DNA of 64,000 nt from Deltaproteobacteria bacterium. Its GTDB lineage: Bacteria > Desulfobacterota > Deferrisomatia > Deferrisomatales > JACRMM01. The notes under the pieces were generated by a model. It was not told the DNA's origin. It saw only the letters and a program-made list of their open reading frames with translations, and did no database searches. The stretch is from contig JACRMM010000008.1 in assembly GCA_016214985.1 (NCBI GenBank), positions 82,091-146,090 of the forward strand, given 5' to 3'. The position numbers and the translations under genes are program-made. Within the stretch, counting starts at the first letter, position 1. Each line of letters starts with the position of its first letter. Positions 63,874 through 64,000 of the stretch are shown here, piece by piece.

Positions 63874-64000
63874 TTAGGTTATTGCAATGGCCACGGGCAA
63901 ACCCGGGTCTAATTGTCGTGAGTCTGGAGCGGGCACATCGGGCTCCATCTGGGCGGCCTCGTTCTCGATCTTGTTGCGAAGTTCGCGAACGCGCTTGATA
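63874..64000 (-). CDS. C-terminal end of an unidentified protein, cut by window edge
   Basis: The minus strand is open from the window edge to TAA at 63874-63876, giving 41 residues: a charged helix (IKRVRELRNKIENEAAQ) followed by an acidic/Pro tail ending VAIAIT. The helix with regular Arg/Lys/Glu spacing looks like real coding sequence, but 41 residues are too few to name a family. The DNA just downstream is relatively AT-rich. Confidence 0.4.
   Translation of the reverse strand, partial: IKRVRELRNKIENEAAQMEPDVPAPDSRQLDPGLPVAIAIT

Overview
The window is visibly GC-rich, densely coded bacterial chromosome with short gaps and many overlapping stop/start junctions. It reads as a free-living Gram-negative with a flagellar motor (motA/motB), an outer membrane (lnt, a TonB-like protein, a beta-barrel domain), glutaminyl-tRNA synthetase, selenocysteine use and molybdenum enzymes. 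The queA-tgt-yajC-secD-secF-recJ order, the DUF1178 gene, a SPASM-only protein like those of Geobacter GeoRSP loci and a DUF3365 haem-type sensor kinase all suggest a high-GC deltaproteobacterium (Desulfobacterota/Desulfuromonadota type). That assignment is an inference from gene content; no rRNA is present.

Layout. 1-2700: edge of an alpha/beta hydrolase, then mgtC, yedF and selD. selD contains an in-frame UGA read as selenocysteine at codon 14, followed by a strong hairpin (candidate SECIS). 2736-4928: a solute-binding lipoprotein with its own promoter, and a family 4 uracil-DNA glycosylase. 4957-13000: EamA transporter, queuosine genes queA and tgt, the Sec accessory genes yajC-secD-secF, and recJ. 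13019-17305 (minus): haem-PAS hybrid histidine kinase, CheR-type methyltransferase and HDOD protein. 17595-19567 (minus): a metal-chelatase locus where a small subunit (ChlI) and a VWA domain are joined by an apparent -1 frameshift on a ten-A run. 19860-22465: lnt and a fumarylacetoacetate-hydrolase-family gene.

22776-26572 (minus): a three-subunit molybdenum hydroxylase with an operator-like palindrome over its promoter. 26692-31503: a beta-helix/FN3/beta-barrel chimera, periplasmic beta-carbonic anhydrase, and archease-rtcB (RNA repair). 31699-34181: a P-type ATPase pseudogene with four lesions. 34249-39531: CapA-like, PilZ, motB-motA, a THUMP rRNA methyltransferase and a small membrane protein. 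39556-42193: moeA, mobB and a U32-like protein, all overlapping. 42201-48680: TonB-like protein, an aminotransferase, DUF1178, a SPASM-only protein, a cysteine desulfurase and PhoH.

48759-51482: an FAD oxidoreductase, then a patch of gene remnants (AraC tail, hydrolase C-terminus, ParE-like tail) beside an intact VapBC-type toxin-antitoxin pair with an AT-rich operator. 51649-57284: tsaD, rsmA, a small-molecule kinase, then a lipoate block (LplA-like protein, free lipoyl domain, lipB), a zinc metallopeptidase and a lipoprotein with an odd C-x5-C-H motif. 57301-63455: DEAD-box helicase, K+ channel/TrkA protein, glnS, a small Ala/Pro-rich exported protein, a UUCG-capped hairpin and a PAS histidine kinase. 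The last 130 bases carry the C-terminus of an unidentified protein.

Most of the window is housekeeping. The strongest signals are two recoding events that ordinary gene calling would break: UGA-selenocysteine in selD and the -1 shift in chlI/chlD. Next come three compact, poorly described neighbourhoods: moeA-mobB-U32-like, SPASM-only protein plus cysteine desulfurase, and LplA-like/free lipoyl domain/LipB. I see no clearly new defence system, CRISPR array, rRNA, tRNA or intact insertion sequence.
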